Positions 15,997 through 24,245 of a DNA stretch of 64,000 nucleotides are shown here, in pieces (the first letter of the stretch is position 1; each line of letters begins with the position of its first letter). This DNA comes from Ruminococcaceae bacterium FB2012 (GTDB lineage Bacteria > Bacillota > Clostridia > Oscillospirales > Ruminococcaceae), in assembly GCA_900104495.1 (NCBI GenBank), contig FMXS01000007.1, positions 152,844 through 216,843 on the forward strand. The letters are read 5' to 3'. The position numbers and the translations under genes were made by a program. The notes under the pieces are model-generated. The model searched no databases and was not told the origin of the DNA. It saw only the letters and a list, made by a program, of their open reading frames with translations.

Positions 15997-17568
15997 TCAG
16001 AACAGCTTCTGGAGTCTTTCGAGGTAAGCGATAGACTCGTTCATCTTGTTCTTTCCGAAGGACTTGTTCATATATACCACAAGCTCTCTCAGCTCGTCAC
16101 GGAGCATAGCCAGGTTCAGAGACTCAAACTTGCGGAATATCTTGGTAGCCAGCACATAGTCGATGCCGTCCAGTTCCTCGCCGCCGCAGGCGACGTAAAC
16201 GGGAACGAACAGGCCCATCTGCTTCAGGATACGGTTACCGAAAGCCACACGCAGCTTTTCAATTACCCACAGGTCAAGCTGCTGTATCTTTCTGAGGTTC
16301 TCCTGGGAGATCGGATAGGTCTCGAATGCGGTATCGAACAGCTGCTGGAGGTGATCGTAGCCGAGATTGAGAGTCCCGGTCTCCGGAGCGTCGAAGGCGA
16401 TACCCTTGGCATCCAGGTTGATAGGCTGGGCACGGTCGTAGACCTTATCGGAGATAGCGTAGGTCGAGTCGTCGTTATTGGCCGTACCGATATACCATAC
16501 GTTCTGCGGGATGACCAGCTTGCCGCGGTCCAGCTTGATGGGGTCGGTGCTCCACACGTTAGGAACTATATCCAGCTCCCACTCGTCGGCGTTGGGCATT
16601 TCGAGTATGGAGAGCATCTCCGCGAAGTAATACTCGACACGGGCGATGTTCATCTCATCGAGGAGTATCAGATTGACGTCGTTGTTATAGTTGGATGAAT
16701 AGATACGTTTGAGAACTTCGGTCTCGTTGAAGTTCTTGGTAAATTCGTTGAAGTAGCCGAACAGCTCGGTACGGTCACGCCATGACGGCTGTACCGAAGC
16801 GATGGTGGTATCGTTCTGTAAGAACTTACCGAAGGAGTACGGCAGTGAAGTTTTACCTGTACCGGAGATACCCTGTAGGATAATGAGCTTGGTGGAAGCC
16901 ATACCCGCTATGAACAGGCGTATCGTCTTGATGTCGTAGTACAGATGCATCTTGGAGCAGGCGAAGTTGCGGTACATCTCGCAGATCTGCTCGAGAGTGA
17001 TGTCGTTATTGTAATCGGGCGGAGTGTAGTTCTTGTAGAAGCTGTCCACTTCAAGCAGACGGGAGAAGCGCTTGTCTGCGGTCTGGACGATACCGTCCTC
17101 CACCACGGTGGCTTCCTCGCCGCCCTCTTCGCCGCCCTGATAGGGCACGGTGCCGCCGGCCAGGGAAAGTCCCGACGCACCCGTAGGCAGGCCCATCTGA
17201 GCGACCTTCATCGCCATGATCTCGTCCTTTTCCTTGGTCATTTTAAGCACCTGTCTCTGAAGGTCAGCGATCTCCTCCAGCAGGTCCTCGTTGGAAACGA
17301 TAGAGTGTCTGAAGCGGATGTACTTTCTGATAAGAAGCACGATGATAAAAGCTATCAGCACGAATATCGCCACAACGATGATGATAGACAGTATGGCCAG
17401 GACCCATCCCACGGCGCCGAAGTTGGCCGAATAGGTCTTGAATATCTCTATGTAATTCTTTATGTTGAAGATCTGTGCAAAGCCCTTTCCGATGCCCGAA
17501 AAGATCATGCCGAAGCCTTTGAGCATCTCGGAAATGAATGCAAAGAACCATTTCAGAAATTCATTCAT
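15997..17568 (-). CDS. Membrane-anchored McrB-like AAA+ ATPase
   Basis: 523 residues. An amphipathic N-terminus and one membrane helix at about 52-80 (VLAILSIIIVVAIFVLIAFI) are followed by a short coiled coil and a linker. The AAA+ module has Walker A GISGTGKT (233-240), Walker B ILLDEMNIAR with the McrB-typical continuation VEYYFAEMLSILE, sensor Asn in GTANNDD (about 364) and a likely arginine finger in VYDRA. The GTP-linked MNxxD motif of classical McrB is replaced, so the nucleotide may be ATP. Pairing with a DUF2357 gene downstream repeats the McrB-McrC pairing, but at the membrane. Confidence 0.88.
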   Translation of the reverse strand: MNEFLKWFFAFISEMLKGFGMIFSGIGKGFAQIFNIKNYIEIFKTYSANFGAVGWVLAILSIIIVVAIFVLIAFIIVLLIRKYIRFRHSIVSNEDLLEEIADLQRQVLKMTKEKDEIMAMKVAQMGLPTGASGLSLAGGTVPYQGGEEGGEEATVVEDGIVQTADKRFSRLLEVDSFYKNYTPPDYNNDITLEQICEMYRNFACSKMHLYYDIKTIRLFIAGMASTKLIILQGISGTGKTSLPYSFGKFLQNDTTIASVQPSWRDRTELFGYFNEFTKNFNETEVLKRIYSSNYNNDVNLILLDEMNIARVEYYFAEMLSILEMPNADEWELDIVPNVWSTDPIKLDRGKLVIPQNVWYIGTANNDDSTYAISDKVYDRAQPINLDAKGIAFDAPETGTLNLGYDHLQQLFDTAFETYPISQENLRKIQQLDLWVIEKLRVAFGNRILKQMGLFVPVYVACGGEELDGIDYVLATKIFRKFESLNLAMLRDELRELVVYMNKSFGKNKMNESIAYLERLQKLF

Positions 17569-17621
17569 AGTCTTTATTATTCTCCGATCATATTTGATTG
17601 TCGATCTCGGTCACAGGTCAC

Positions 17622-18371
17622 TCAGCTTTCCTCGGGAGCCTTTGTTTCCTCGGCGGGAGCCTCCTCCTCCGCGGGTGCGGGAGCATCCTCCTGAGCAGGT
17701 GCGGGAGCCTCCTCAGCGGGCTTATCCGCTTCTTCGCCTCCCGAGCCTTCGGCGGCCTTCTGGCTGGCGAGGTATTCCTCGATAGCCCGGCGCTTGATCT
17801 CCTCCTCGTCGGACTCGGAGAGCTTGGGCTTCTTGATCTCCATAAGTGTTGCGATGAACTTATAAAGCTCAAACAGGAAGAACAGCGCCAGCGGGATGAT
17901 TATGACGCAGAAGAATCCGGTCTTGGTAGTGAGGAAACGCATCACCTTGCCGAAGCCCGGCAGGCGGACGCCTGTCCATCTGCCGATGACATCGCTGGCG
18001 GGAGCCGGGATGTCGTCGTCCATACCGTTGTTATCGCCCCTTGTCACGAAGGAGCGGGAACTGCCGTTGTCGATAACCGAAACGATACGGTGGGTGTTCT
18101 TGACTCTCTTGCCCTCGATTATGGTCCAGAAGGTGATAACATCGCCCTCCTTGAGGGTATTGACGTCGTCCACCTCACGGCAGATTATCATATCGTCCAC
18201 CTTGAAGGTGGGCTCCATGGAAGCGGATTCAACGGTCATCGGGATGAAGCCGAAGAGATTGGAAACACCGTCGTTCCGTCCGCTGGAAAACACCAGCAGG
18301 GTTATTATCAGCGCAAGGATAAGCAGTATCCACGCCAGCACGTTTAATGTGATCTTCAATGCCTTTTTCAT
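17622..18371 (-). CDS. SipW-type signal peptidase I (family S26B)
   Basis: 249 residues. N-terminal membrane helix, then SASMEP with the nucleophile Ser51, NTHRIVSV with His94 in place of the bacterial lysine, VTRGDNN, and a second helix at about 150-175. This is the endoplasmic-reticulum-type signal peptidase architecture of SipW, which in Bacillus processes TasA-like matrix proteins. A long Pro/Ala/Glu tail (APAPAEEEAPAEE) is probably cytoplasmic. The ATG at 18371 has GGGGAG eight bases upstream and is preferred to one ten codons earlier. The next gene upstream encodes a likely substrate. Confidence 0.92.
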   Translation of the reverse strand: MKKALKITLNVLAWILLILALIITLLVFSSGRNDGVSNLFGFIPMTVESASMEPTFKVDDMIICREVDDVNTLKEGDVITFWTIIEGKRVKNTHRIVSVIDNGSSRSFVTRGDNNGMDDDIPAPASDVIGRWTGVRLPGFGKVMRFLTTKTGFFCVIIIPLALFFLFELYKFIATLMEIKKPKLSESDEEEIKRRAIEEYLASQKAAEGSGGEEADKPAEEAPAPAQEDAPAPAEEEAPAEETKAPEES

Positions 18372-18387
18372 ATTTTTTACTCCCCCA

Positions 18388-19119
18388 TCAAGTTGATTCA
18401 ACGATCTTGAAGTCCATTCCCAGCTTCATGGTGCCGCCCACAAGGGCGTCAACGCAATCGGGATCGTTGCCCTCCAGCCAGATGACTATCGTATACTTAT
18501 CCTTTGCCTGCGGTGCGAGCCCGTCGCGGGTGTTTTTCAGCACTATCGTTGAGGAATAGAACTCGCTGTCGCAGTCGCTTTCTTTTCCTCCGCCGCCGGA
18601 CTTTGTCTTTCCGTAGACTGTTTTATCTCCGTTGTAATAAACTGCCACGCGGATCGCTTCGTCAACGTTCTGCGTTACATTTTCGATGTTCATCTGTGCC
18701 TCGTAGCTGAGGGTATCGCTTCCGGCATTGATAAGGTAGAAGGTATAAGCGATATAGCTTTCTCCGTTATGGTTGCCGTTGATGTTGTCGATGTTCTTCG
18801 GAAGATCATCACCGCTGATATTTGTCATATCGTAGACGATATCCGCATTCAGCACGGAGATCGTTTCGTTGTATTCGGGGGTCTCCGAAAGGGTAAGGCC
18901 TTGACGCATCATGTCGTACTTGTTTATCTTTACCGTAAAGCTCCCGAACTTGTCGTAAAAATAGGATATCGCATAAGCAATGGCAATAATAGCGACCAGT
19001 ATGATGACAAGCAGTCCGAAGATCCTTATCAGCACCGTATAGCGCTTTACTTCCTTCGACCGCCTTCGCAGCGCCAGTACGTCGCCTATCTTGCTTTCTT
19101 TTTTATCAGCCAAGGTCAT
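18388..19119 (-). CDS. Membrane-anchored TasA/camelysin-like surface protein
   Basis: 243 residues: a basic cytoplasmic N-terminus, one membrane helix at about 28-53, and an extracytoplasmic beta-rich domain ending in VIWLEGNDPDCVDALVGG followed by TMKLGMDF, the pattern seen at the end of TasA/CalY-like SipW substrates. It lies directly before a SipW gene (17-base gap to the preferred start). AAGGAG is only one base from the ATG; the TTG two codons later has better spacing and may be the real start. Likely a substrate of one or both peptidases in the operon, which is inference. Confidence 0.78.
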   Translation of the reverse strand: MTLADKKESKIGDVLALRRRSKEVKRYTVLIRIFGLLVIILVAIIAIAYAISYFYDKFGSFTVKINKYDMMRQGLTLSETPEYNETISVLNADIVYDMTNISGDDLPKNIDNINGNHNGESYIAYTFYLINAGSDTLSYEAQMNIENVTQNVDEAIRVAVYYNGDKTVYGKTKSGGGGKESDCDSEFYSSTIVLKNTRDGLAPQAKDKYTIVIWLEGNDPDCVDALVGGTMKLGMDFKIVEST

Positions 19120-19157
19120 TCTCCTTTCTTATAGGATTATAATAAAGGGATCCCGCA

Positions 19158-19913
19158 TTATTCATCGTTCTTTCTCCTTATAAAGCGCTCGGCGACATAT
19201 TTGCCCGTCAGAGGGCCTGCGCAGTAGCTGCATCCGTAGGAGAACAGCTTTTCCGCCTGCAGGGAACCAGTCACGCCGTCGGCTATGGGATTTGCTTCAA
19301 GCTCGGTGATAAAATCTATCATGGACTTCACTGCGCTGTCGCCCCGCTCGCTCTTGCCGAGGAAGTGTGTCACCTCGGGAGAGAGCATAACGAAGTCAAC
19401 ATTGAACTCCGAGAGCTTCATCATCGGGCAGCTGTCGGAGCCGAAGCCCTCCAGCATGAAGTGAAAGCCCCTGTTGCGCAGGTTGCGCATAACGGTGGAC
19501 GCCGAACCGTCCTGCTCCTCAAGTATCTTTGAGGACAGGGCGAAGCATATTTTATTGGTATGCACCTCAAGGTGATCGCAGAACTCCATCAGATTGCGTT
19601 CGGCACGAATGTCCCGCAGATACTCGGCGGGCATATACACCGAGAGCCACTCAAAGATGACATCTCTCTCGATAAACTTCTTGGCGGCCTCTATTGCCTG
19701 GACGACCTCCAGCTCAAAGAGGGTGACGCACTGGTTGGTGACCTCGGCCACATCCCGGAAATTCTCGGGGGTAAGGGTCCCGAGGCCGGGGGTATTGAGC
19801 CTGGTCTGCGACTGATAGAAGGCGGTGTTTCCGCTTGAGGATTCCCTTATGGGGCGATAGTACAGCTCGACTGCGCGCAGTCCTCCGACTAAGGTCTGGA
19901 CTTCCTCCGACAT
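19158..19913 (-). CDS. Degenerate EAL-domain protein heading the operon
   Basis: 251 residues in the EAL (c-di-GMP phosphodiesterase) fold: YYRPIRESSSGNTAFYQSQTR, a segment around LGTLTPENFRDVAE, and GFHFMLEGFGSDSCPMMKLSEF. The catalytic EAL is replaced by QSQ and several metal ligands are absent, so it probably binds rather than cleaves c-di-GMP or has lost that function. No GGDEF domain. AGGAGGTG lies six bases before the ATG at 19913; a GTG three codons upstream has no proper spacing. It is the first gene after the operon promoter. Confidence 0.75.
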   Translation of the reverse strand: MSEEVQTLVGGLRAVELYYRPIRESSSGNTAFYQSQTRLNTPGLGTLTPENFRDVAEVTNQCVTLFELEVVQAIEAAKKFIERDVIFEWLSVYMPAEYLRDIRAERNLMEFCDHLEVHTNKICFALSSKILEEQDGSASTVMRNLRNRGFHFMLEGFGSDSCPMMKLSEFNVDFVMLSPEVTHFLGKSERGDSAVKSMIDFITELEANPIADGVTGSLQAEKLFSYGCSYCAGPLTGKYVAERFIRRKNDE

Positions 19914-19959
19914 ACGACACACCTCCTGTCAAATAATACGAGCAGAGATACTCTATTCT

Positions 19960-19988
19960 ATTATACAACAATTCGCACAATTTGTCAA
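19960..19988 (-). promoter_or_regulatory. Consensus promoter of the SipW/McrB-like operon
   Basis: Leftward TTGACA and TATAAT match the consensus perfectly with a 17-base spacer, 46 bases before the EAL-like start codon. Confidence 0.88.
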
Positions 19989-20079
19989 TAAATTGATGCC
20001 CGTTTTTTGAATAATCTTGAAAATGTTTAACTGAAAGAGCGAAAAAACGTCTGTTGCCGAAACGGCACATTACTATAAA

Positions 20080-20119
20080 CAAACGAAAACCGGCATCCCG
20101 AAGGGCCGGGACGCCGGTT
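20080..20119 (-). terminator. Terminator of nagA
   Basis: AACCGGC and GCCGGTT arms enclose a second inner stem. Leftward transcription then meets TTTTCGTTTGTTT. Confidence 0.8.
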
Positions 20120-20125
20120 CAAAAG

Positions 20126-21244
20126 CTATATTACCTGTCTTATCTCAAGTGTATCCTTGTCTAAGATCAAGAAGTGAGCGGTCTTTCCGGGGGCGATGCT
20201 GCCGTACTTCCCCTGGATGCCGACAGAACGGCAGGGGTTGTCCGTAACGGCGGCAGCGGCAATTTCCGGCGGGATGCCCATTCTCACGGCGGTCACGAAG
20301 CAGCCGTAAAGGTCGGTGACGCTGCCTGCGAGGGTGCCGTCCGCAAGACAGGCCTCGGGTCCGCGCTTGACGACTTTCTGCCCGCCCAGCTGATATTCGC
20401 CGTCGGGCATTCCCGCGGCCTCCATGCTGTCGCTGATAAGGACGGTGCGCCACTCTCCGAAAAGCCGGAAAGCCGCCCGCACCGCCGTCGGGGAAATATG
20501 CACGCCGTCGCAGATCAGCTCCGCGAAGCAGCCGGGAGCGTCAAAGGCGGCGCCGATGACCCCCGTTTCGCGGTGGTGAAAGCCGGGCATTGCGTTGAAC
20601 AGGTGGGTAACGTGGTCGGCTCCGGCGGCGAGGGCTTCGGAGGCGGCGGCGTAGTCTGCGGTAGTGTGTCCGAGGGAAAATCTGAACTCCCCGGCGCATT
20701 CACGGATGCAGTCTGCGGCGCCTTCGCATTCGGGAGCCAGCGTCACCAGCCGGATAAGTCCGCCGGCGGCCTTCTGCCATTCCCGCAGTTTCGCCGCAGA
20801 GGGCTTTTGGATATAAGCGGGGTCCTGAGCACCGCATTTCTCCGGGGAGACAAAGGGCCCTTCAAGGTGGATGCCCACGATCTCCGCCCGTACGGGATGT
20901 TTTTCGGCAGCATAACGGCGGATGCTGTCAAGGGCGGAGAGCAGTTTCTCCTCCGGGAGGGTCATGGTGGTGGGACAGAATGCCGTAACTCCCCGGGAGA
21001 ATTCGTATGCCGCCACGGCGTCAAGGGCCTCCGGGCCGGAGAAGCTAACGTCATGCCCCGCACATCCGTGAAGGTGGATGTCCGTCAGTCCGGGCAAAAC
21101 AAAGCAGCCGTCACAGTCGATAACTCTGCCCGAAAGCCCCGTCCCCACGGCGGTTATCACCCCTTCGGAGAAGGAGACCTCCAGCGGGGCGAAGCGCCTG
21201 TCCGGAGTATATACGAGTCCGTTTTTCAGTACAGTTGTATCCAT
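20126..21244 (-). CDS. nagA: N-acetylglucosamine-6-phosphate deacetylase
   Basis: Removes acetate from GlcNAc-6-phosphate, feeding amino-sugar catabolism and cell-wall recycling. 372 residues of the amidohydrolase fold: metal-binding TDIHLHGCAGHD, GIHLEGPFVSP, THLFNAMPGFHHRE and catalytic-site ISDSMEAAGMPDGEY. The ATG at 21244 begins a normal N-terminus (MDTTVLKNGLVYTP); the frame upstream is open but unlike the family. It is monocistronic between a promoter and a terminator. No nagB is adjacent. Confidence 0.94.
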   Translation of the reverse strand: MDTTVLKNGLVYTPDRRFAPLEVSFSEGVITAVGTGLSGRVIDCDGCFVLPGLTDIHLHGCAGHDVSFSGPEALDAVAAYEFSRGVTAFCPTTMTLPEEKLLSALDSIRRYAAEKHPVRAEIVGIHLEGPFVSPEKCGAQDPAYIQKPSAAKLREWQKAAGGLIRLVTLAPECEGAADCIRECAGEFRFSLGHTTADYAAASEALAAGADHVTHLFNAMPGFHHRETGVIGAAFDAPGCFAELICDGVHISPTAVRAAFRLFGEWRTVLISDSMEAAGMPDGEYQLGGQKVVKRGPEACLADGTLAGSVTDLYGCFVTAVRMGIPPEIAAAAVTDNPCRSVGIQGKYGSIAPGKTAHFLILDKDTLEIRQVI

Positions 21245-21290
21245 AGGCCGACAGTCCCCTTTCCAAAATGCGGTAGTCTTTCCACGGGAT

Positions 21291-21319
21291 ATTATACCAC
21301 AAAGCGTCAGCGCAGTCAA
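21291..21319 (-). promoter_or_regulatory. Promoter of nagA
   Basis: Leftward TTGACT-17-TATAAT. Confidence 0.75.
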
Positions 21320-21322
21320 GAA

Positions 21323-21357
21323 AAAGCGGGACGCGCTTTACAGCTTCGTCCCGCTTT
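21323..21357 (-). terminator. Terminator of the CotH-like gene
   Basis: AAAGCGGGAC/GTCCCGCTTT stem followed leftward by a T run. Confidence 0.85.
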
Positions 21358-21364
21358 CGGAGGG

Positions 21365-23218
21365 TCATTTATCTGTAGGTCTGTCCTTGCCGCCCTTGCC
21401 GCCGCCGTGGCTGCCCATAGCTTCGAGGTTTATATCCGAAGCCGAGATACGCTTATCGGCGTCCTGCTTATCCGTTTCTGCGGAAAGGGTGCCGTCAAGC
21501 TGGGCGCGGATGCTCTCCGCCCGCAGTTTGCAGAACTGCTTCAACTGGGCGAAAGCGGTCTTGAACTGCTCCGCATTGTAGAATGCGCCTGTGTCCTTTT
21601 CGATATAGGGCAGTATCATTTCATAGATGCTGTCCATCTGCTTTTCGTACTCGCCGGACTCAAAATAGCTTTTCAGCAGCTCGTCGTAGACCTGGTGATA
21701 CTTTTCGAGGTATTCACTGTTTGAGGTTATCCAGGACCACATGGGACGGGAGCTTTCCTCGGTTCCGGAAAGGGGCGTGTCGATGCCGGTGTTTATCAGC
21801 TTGGCGGCATCCGAGCCTTCGCCGTCTTTGCCGCCCATACCGCCGCCGAAGCCGCCGAAGGCAAGGTTATAGTCCCAGGGGAGCATGGACAGCCTGCCGT
21901 CCTTTTCGTAAAGGTAGTAGTTGTGGAGCATATTGCCTGTATAGCTGTCGTAATTCAGCACGAAATTGTGAGCCGCGAAATAGCGGATGACCTCGTCGGT
22001 GTCGATATACTTATCCAGCTCCTTGCCCTCGGAGAGGCCCTTCAAGGCGGCGATGACTCTCTGCTTTGCCTCGTCGTCGGCATCGGTCTCGTCGTTGTCG
22101 AAAATGTCGGAGTAGCTTTCGATCTTGTCGTCGGTATAGGCCAGCGACGCGCCGGCGGAGGACTCTCCGAAGCCGCCGGGGCCGCCCTGCTTCATATCAG
22201 GATCGGGCATCCCGCCGCTTTCGGTCATATCGGGGGGAGTCATATTTTTGAAGTCCTCGGGATTTATATTTTCAAAGCCCTCGGGGAGGGTCATACTGCC
22301 CAAGTCCTCGGGAGGAGTCATATTCTCAAAGCCCTCGGGAGGCTGCATACGTCCGCCCTCCTGCATATCCGGACGGAAGCCGCCTTTGCCTTCGCCGTCG
22401 GAGTTCCCGTCTCCCTCGGAACGGCGGTCGGGACGGTCATTGCCTTCCTGCATATTCCCGCCGCCCTGTTTCATATTGACGTTGTCGAGGCGGTCGGTCT
22501 CGGGCTTGTAAAGCTCACCTTCGCCCTCGTTGGTGCGGTCAAGGTAGGACTCGCTGATGTCCTCAACGGCGATATAAAGCCCCTGGTCCTTGCCGTTGAC
22601 GGTCACCCACACATAGCTCACCAGCGGAGAATCCACTCCCGCCTGCCGGAATATCTCGTAGCTGAGGTAGTCCTTCATATAGGTGGCATCGGCGTAGATG
22701 TTGTTAAGGTTCAGCTTGTTCAGACCGCGGTAGGTCTGACCCTTCACATACTTGCCGAAATTGACCTTGAAGCTGTAACGGTCGCTGTCCTTGTCCTCGG
22801 CCACGGAAGAAAGGCTGGTATTGCCCTTGGTGGCAAAGGACACGTTCTCCACGGTCTCGCCGTCAACGGTCACGCTTGCCTTGTACTTTGTCTTGGCAAG
22901 AGGATTTGTCTTGAGGTCGGACCAGTCATCCTCCGAGAGGGTGATGTCTATTTTATGCACATAGGAGGTGTCGAACAGCTTGTCGGCATAGTCCGACGCA
23001 GAAGAGGTCTCCGCGGCGGAAGAGTCCGCCGCCTGCTCCGAACTCTTGTCGGACGTATCTCCTTCGGAAGAGGACGTTTCTGCCGCCGATGAAGACTTAG
23101 CCGCCGTATTTTCGGCCCCGGACTCGTTTGTGTTGACGCTGCAGGCCGAAAACGAAGCCAGAAGCACCGCCAGCGCCGCAGCAAGTGCGGCATACCGCTT
23201 TATTCCCGAAATATGCAT
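21365..23218 (-). CDS. CotH-kinase family surface lipoprotein
   Basis: 617 residues with a signal peptide and probable lipobox FSAC, then a Ser/Glu-rich linker. CotH proteins are atypical kinases with roles in spore coats or surface-protein phosphorylation. Visible family marks are FATKGNTSLSS, NLNNIYADATYMKDYLSYEIFR, VWVTVNGKDQGLYIAVEDISESYL and LPWDYNLAFGGFGGG. A low-complexity insertion of about 110 residues in the middle repeats (M)TPPE(D/G)-F-like units rich in Met, Pro and Gly. CotH genes in Ruminococcus relatives often encode polysaccharide-associated surface proteins, so function here is open. An AraC regulator is divergently transcribed. Confidence 0.88.
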   Translation of the reverse strand: MHISGIKRYAALAAALAVLLASFSACSVNTNESGAENTAAKSSSAAETSSSEGDTSDKSSEQAADSSAAETSSASDYADKLFDTSYVHKIDITLSEDDWSDLKTNPLAKTKYKASVTVDGETVENVSFATKGNTSLSSVAEDKDSDRYSFKVNFGKYVKGQTYRGLNKLNLNNIYADATYMKDYLSYEIFRQAGVDSPLVSYVWVTVNGKDQGLYIAVEDISESYLDRTNEGEGELYKPETDRLDNVNMKQGGGNMQEGNDRPDRRSEGDGNSDGEGKGGFRPDMQEGGRMQPPEGFENMTPPEDLGSMTLPEGFENINPEDFKNMTPPDMTESGGMPDPDMKQGGPGGFGESSAGASLAYTDDKIESYSDIFDNDETDADDEAKQRVIAALKGLSEGKELDKYIDTDEVIRYFAAHNFVLNYDSYTGNMLHNYYLYEKDGRLSMLPWDYNLAFGGFGGGMGGKDGEGSDAAKLINTGIDTPLSGTEESSRPMWSWITSNSEYLEKYHQVYDELLKSYFESGEYEKQMDSIYEMILPYIEKDTGAFYNAEQFKTAFAQLKQFCKLRAESIRAQLDGTLSAETDKQDADKRISASDINLEAMGSHGGGKGGKDRPTDK

Positions 23219-23307
23219 GGTAAGGCTCCTTTCTTTTTATGTAGTATGGCACCATTATATATCCTCTGCTTTAAAGGAACTTTAAATATCGGAGAACAAA
23301 GCCGTAC

Positions 23308-23353
23308 CTTTTTTCTCTCCGAGATTGACACGGAGAGAAAAAAGCGGTAAAAT
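23308..23353 (+). promoter_or_regulatory. AraC promoter embedded in a 14-bp perfect inverted repeat
   Basis: CTTTTTTCTCTCCG (23308-23321) and CGGAGAGAAAAAAG (23331-23344) are perfect complements separated by nine bases that contain TTGACA (23325-23330). TAAAAT follows 17 bases later. The palindrome covers the -35 and spacer, as an autoregulatory or repressor operator would. Confidence 0.75.
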
Positions 23354-23385
23354 AAACTTATGAAACACCGCAAAGGAGGTCCGCT

Positions 23386-24168
23386 ATGAAGGTCGGAGCT
23401 GTCGGATACAACTACAAACACGGCGAGGATTTCGTTATCGACCACCCCCGGGGCGGAGGGTGCCGGTTCATGCTGCTGATAAAAGAGCCCGCGGTCTTTG
23501 TCATCGGCGGAGTCCGGCAGTACGCGGAGAAAAACAGCTTTATAATGTTCTCTCCGGATATGCCTCACAGCTACCGCGCCCGGTACAAGACCTACTGCGA
23601 CGACTGGCTTTATCTTGATATGCAGCCGGGGGACACGGAGCATCTGCGGGAGCTGGGCATCCCGGAGAACGAGCTTGTGCATCTGGGGAGCATCGACGAG
23701 CTTTCTCTGCTGATAAGGCAGCTGGCCTACGAGCATTACTCCCCTCTTGAAGACCACGGGCTTATCGAGCAGCACTATCTTGAAATTTTCCTGCTGAAAC
23801 TCTCACGGGCTCTCCGCAGCCGCGAGAGCATCCCCGGAGCGCTTTCCGACAAGCGTTCGGGGCTGATATGGCTGCGGAACACAATTTACGCCTCCCCCGA
23901 CGGGATACCCGACGTAAGCGGGCTTGCAGGCTGGGTGGGGATGAGCCGTTCGGGGCTCCAGCACCTTTACAAAAAGACCTTCGGCGTTTCGGTGATGACG
24001 GACATCATAAACGGCCGTATGATGCGGGCAAAGGAACTGCTGTCCTCCACCGACCTGCCGATAAGAGAGATCTCCCAGCGATGCGGCTACACCAACGAGT
24101 ACGGCTTTCTCAAACGTTTCAAGCTCTACTTCGGGATGACGCCCACACAAATGCGGGAACGGATATGA
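23386..24168 (+). CDS. AraC-family transcriptional regulator beside the CotH-like gene
   Basis: 260 residues: an N-terminal cupin-like ligand-binding half (around NSFIMFSPDMPHSYRARY) and a C-terminal pair of helix-turn-helix motifs (VSGLAGWVGMSRSGLQHLYKK and IREISQRCGYTNEYGFLKRF). AAAGGAGG precedes the ATG. The divergent CotH-like gene, whose own -35 is poor, and the neighbouring GH5 gene are candidate targets. Sugar sensing is typical of this cupin-AraC class. Confidence 0.9.
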   Translation: MKVGAVGYNYKHGEDFVIDHPRGGGCRFMLLIKEPAVFVIGGVRQYAEKNSFIMFSPDMPHSYRARYKTYCDDWLYLDMQPGDTEHLRELGIPENELVHLGSIDELSLLIRQLAYEHYSPLEDHGLIEQHYLEIFLLKLSRALRSRESIPGALSDKRSGLIWLRNTIYASPDGIPDVSGLAGWVGMSRSGLQHLYKKTFGVSVMTDIINGRMMRAKELLSSTDLPIREISQRCGYTNEYGFLKRFKLYFGMTPTQMRERI

Positions 24169-24202
24169 AAGCTCGGAACATCCCGAAAACAACGGATATA
24201 AC

Positions 24203-24230
24203 AAGCTCCCATGCCGAGGCATAGGAGCTT
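24203..24230. terminator. Bidirectional terminator between AraC and GH5 genes
   Basis: AAGCTCC and GGAGCTT arms with inner ATGCC/GGCAT pairing. The T tracts are modest on both sides. Confidence 0.65.
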
Positions 24231-24245
24231 GCTGTTATTATGACC

